A stretch of 6,961 nt of DNA from Sphingomonas sp. (lineage in GTDB: Bacteria; Pseudomonadota; Alphaproteobacteria; Sphingomonadales; Sphingomonadaceae), in the NCBI GenBank assembly GCA_030146605.1, contig JASLBO010000282.1:1-6961 (forward strand), given 5' to 3'. Shown piece by piece: positions 6,578-6,961 of this stretch. Each line of letters opens with the position of its first letter. Positions within the stretch are counted from its first letter, which is position 1. A program made the translations under genes and the position numbers. A model generated the notes under the pieces. The model was not told the DNA's origin. It saw only the letters and a list, made by a program, of their open reading frames with translations, and searched no databases.

Positions 6578-6901
6578 GTGCCCGCCGTGAAAGACCAAAT
6601 GATTGCCGAAATCGACCGCGCGTCGTCATTCCTGAAAGCACTGTCCGGTCGTAGCCGCCTGTTGCTGTTGTGCCATCTGTGGGATGGCGAGAAATCCGTC
6701 GGCGAGCTTGCGAGGCTCACCGGCGCGCGGGACACTGCCGTCTCGCAGCAGCTGGCATTGCTGCGCCGCGAAGGGATGGTCGCCGCGCGCCGCGCGGGGC
6801 AGATGATCTTCTATTCGCTGGCGAGCCCGGAAGCGAAGCGCATGCTCGAATCGCTTCACGACCTGTTCTGCGCCGAGCCCCTCGCCAAAGCCGCCGAGTA
6901 G
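6578..6901 (+). CDS. ArsR-family repressor, SqrR/BigR-like (putative persulfide sensor)
   Basis: This 107-residue winged-helix protein has typical ArsR/SmtB length. ASSFLKALSGRSRLLLLCHL (15-34) is followed by the helix-turn-helix SVGELARLTGARDTAVSQQLALLRREGMV (40-68), then the wing AARRAGQMIFYSLA (69-82) and a C-terminal dimer helix. The ELxxCxC metal-binding motif of arsenic/cadmium sensors is absent. Instead there are exactly two cysteines, Cys32 in LLLLCHL and Cys98 in HDLFCAEP, 66 residues apart. This is the spacing and context of the reactive pair in SqrR (Cys41/Cys107) and BigR (Cys42/Cys108), where reactive sulfur species or oxidation join them and release DNA. A sulfide/persulfide or redox signal is therefore inferred. 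No sulfur-oxidation gene is seen in the window; the nearest divergent gene is AlkB-like. GTG at 6578 is preferred, and ATG at 6599 is the alternative. Confidence 0.87.
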   Translation: MPAVKDQMIAEIDRASSFLKALSGRSRLLLLCHLWDGEKSVGELARLTGARDTAVSQQLALLRREGMVAARRAGQMIFYSLASPEAKRMLESLHDLFCAEPLAKAAE

Positions 6902-6961
6902 AGCCGCTCGACATCCTCGCGCCGGGTCAGCTCGGTGCCAGGGGTGAGCAGTGCAGCCGCG
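6856..6961 (-). CDS. Probable C-terminal end of an unidentified minus-strand gene
   Basis: The frame is open from the right edge of the window to a TGA at 6856-6858. It encodes 34 residues beginning AAALLTPGTELTRREDVERLYSAALARG. Codons before the overlap end mostly in G or C, as in the other genes here, and the sequence looks protein-like. One other minus frame has a stop at 6927-6929. The end overlaps the ArsR-type gene by 46 nt in convergent orientation. The family is not recognised, and the segment is too short for a function. Confidence 0.35.
   Translation of the reverse strand, partial: AAALLTPGTELTRREDVERLYSAALARGSAQNRS

Noticed and set aside
1..6961. CRISPR arrays, tRNA/rRNA genes, insertion sequences or phage genes
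   Set aside because: No regularly spaced repeats, structural RNA signatures, transposase motifs or long terminal inverted repeats were seen on either strand.

Overview
The window is GC-rich and densely coded, with GTG starts and overlapping genes. Its gene content points to an alphaproteobacterium of the sphingomonad/Caulobacter type. The main evidence is a TonB-dependent receptor tail, flavin-dependent 'tryptophan halogenase' family genes beside it, and a LacI regulator with a sugar-type MFS transporter. This placement is inferred from protein character only; no rRNA or other marker gene is present.

Layout: (1) 1-372, the C-terminal end of an outer-membrane TonB-dependent receptor, closed by a strong intrinsic terminator (386-421). 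(2) 489-4599, a tightly packed same-strand unit: two non-identical flavin-dependent halogenase homologues (489-2024 and 2021-3553, overlapping by 4 nt) and a LacI-family regulator (3553-4599, sharing one base with the gene before it). It is followed after 10 nt by an MFS transporter resembling sucrose/SLC45-type sugar porters (4610-5836). (3) 5820-6419 on the minus strand, an AlkB-family Fe(II)/2-oxoglutarate dioxygenase whose end overlaps the MFS gene by 17 nt. (4) A 158-nt divergent intergenic region containing an AT-rich island. (5) 6578-6901, a small ArsR-family repressor carrying the two widely spaced cysteines of the SqrR/BigR persulfide-sensor group. (6) The end of a probable minus-strand gene at the right edge.

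Region 1-5836 looks like one end of a carbohydrate-uptake locus: outer-membrane receptor, inner-membrane porter and LacI sensor, with two halogenase-family enzymes of unknown substrate inserted. Both halogenase homologues keep the flavin-binding motif, the WxWxIP signature, the catalytic lysine and the catalytic glutamate, so both look active. However, both replace the glycine of the halide-binding loop seen in classical tryptophan halogenases. Their physiological substrate is the main open question here. No flavin reductase or glycoside hydrolase is visible; either could lie to the left of the window. The AlkB and ArsR genes look like a separate unit related to DNA/RNA alkylation damage and to sulfide or redox sensing.
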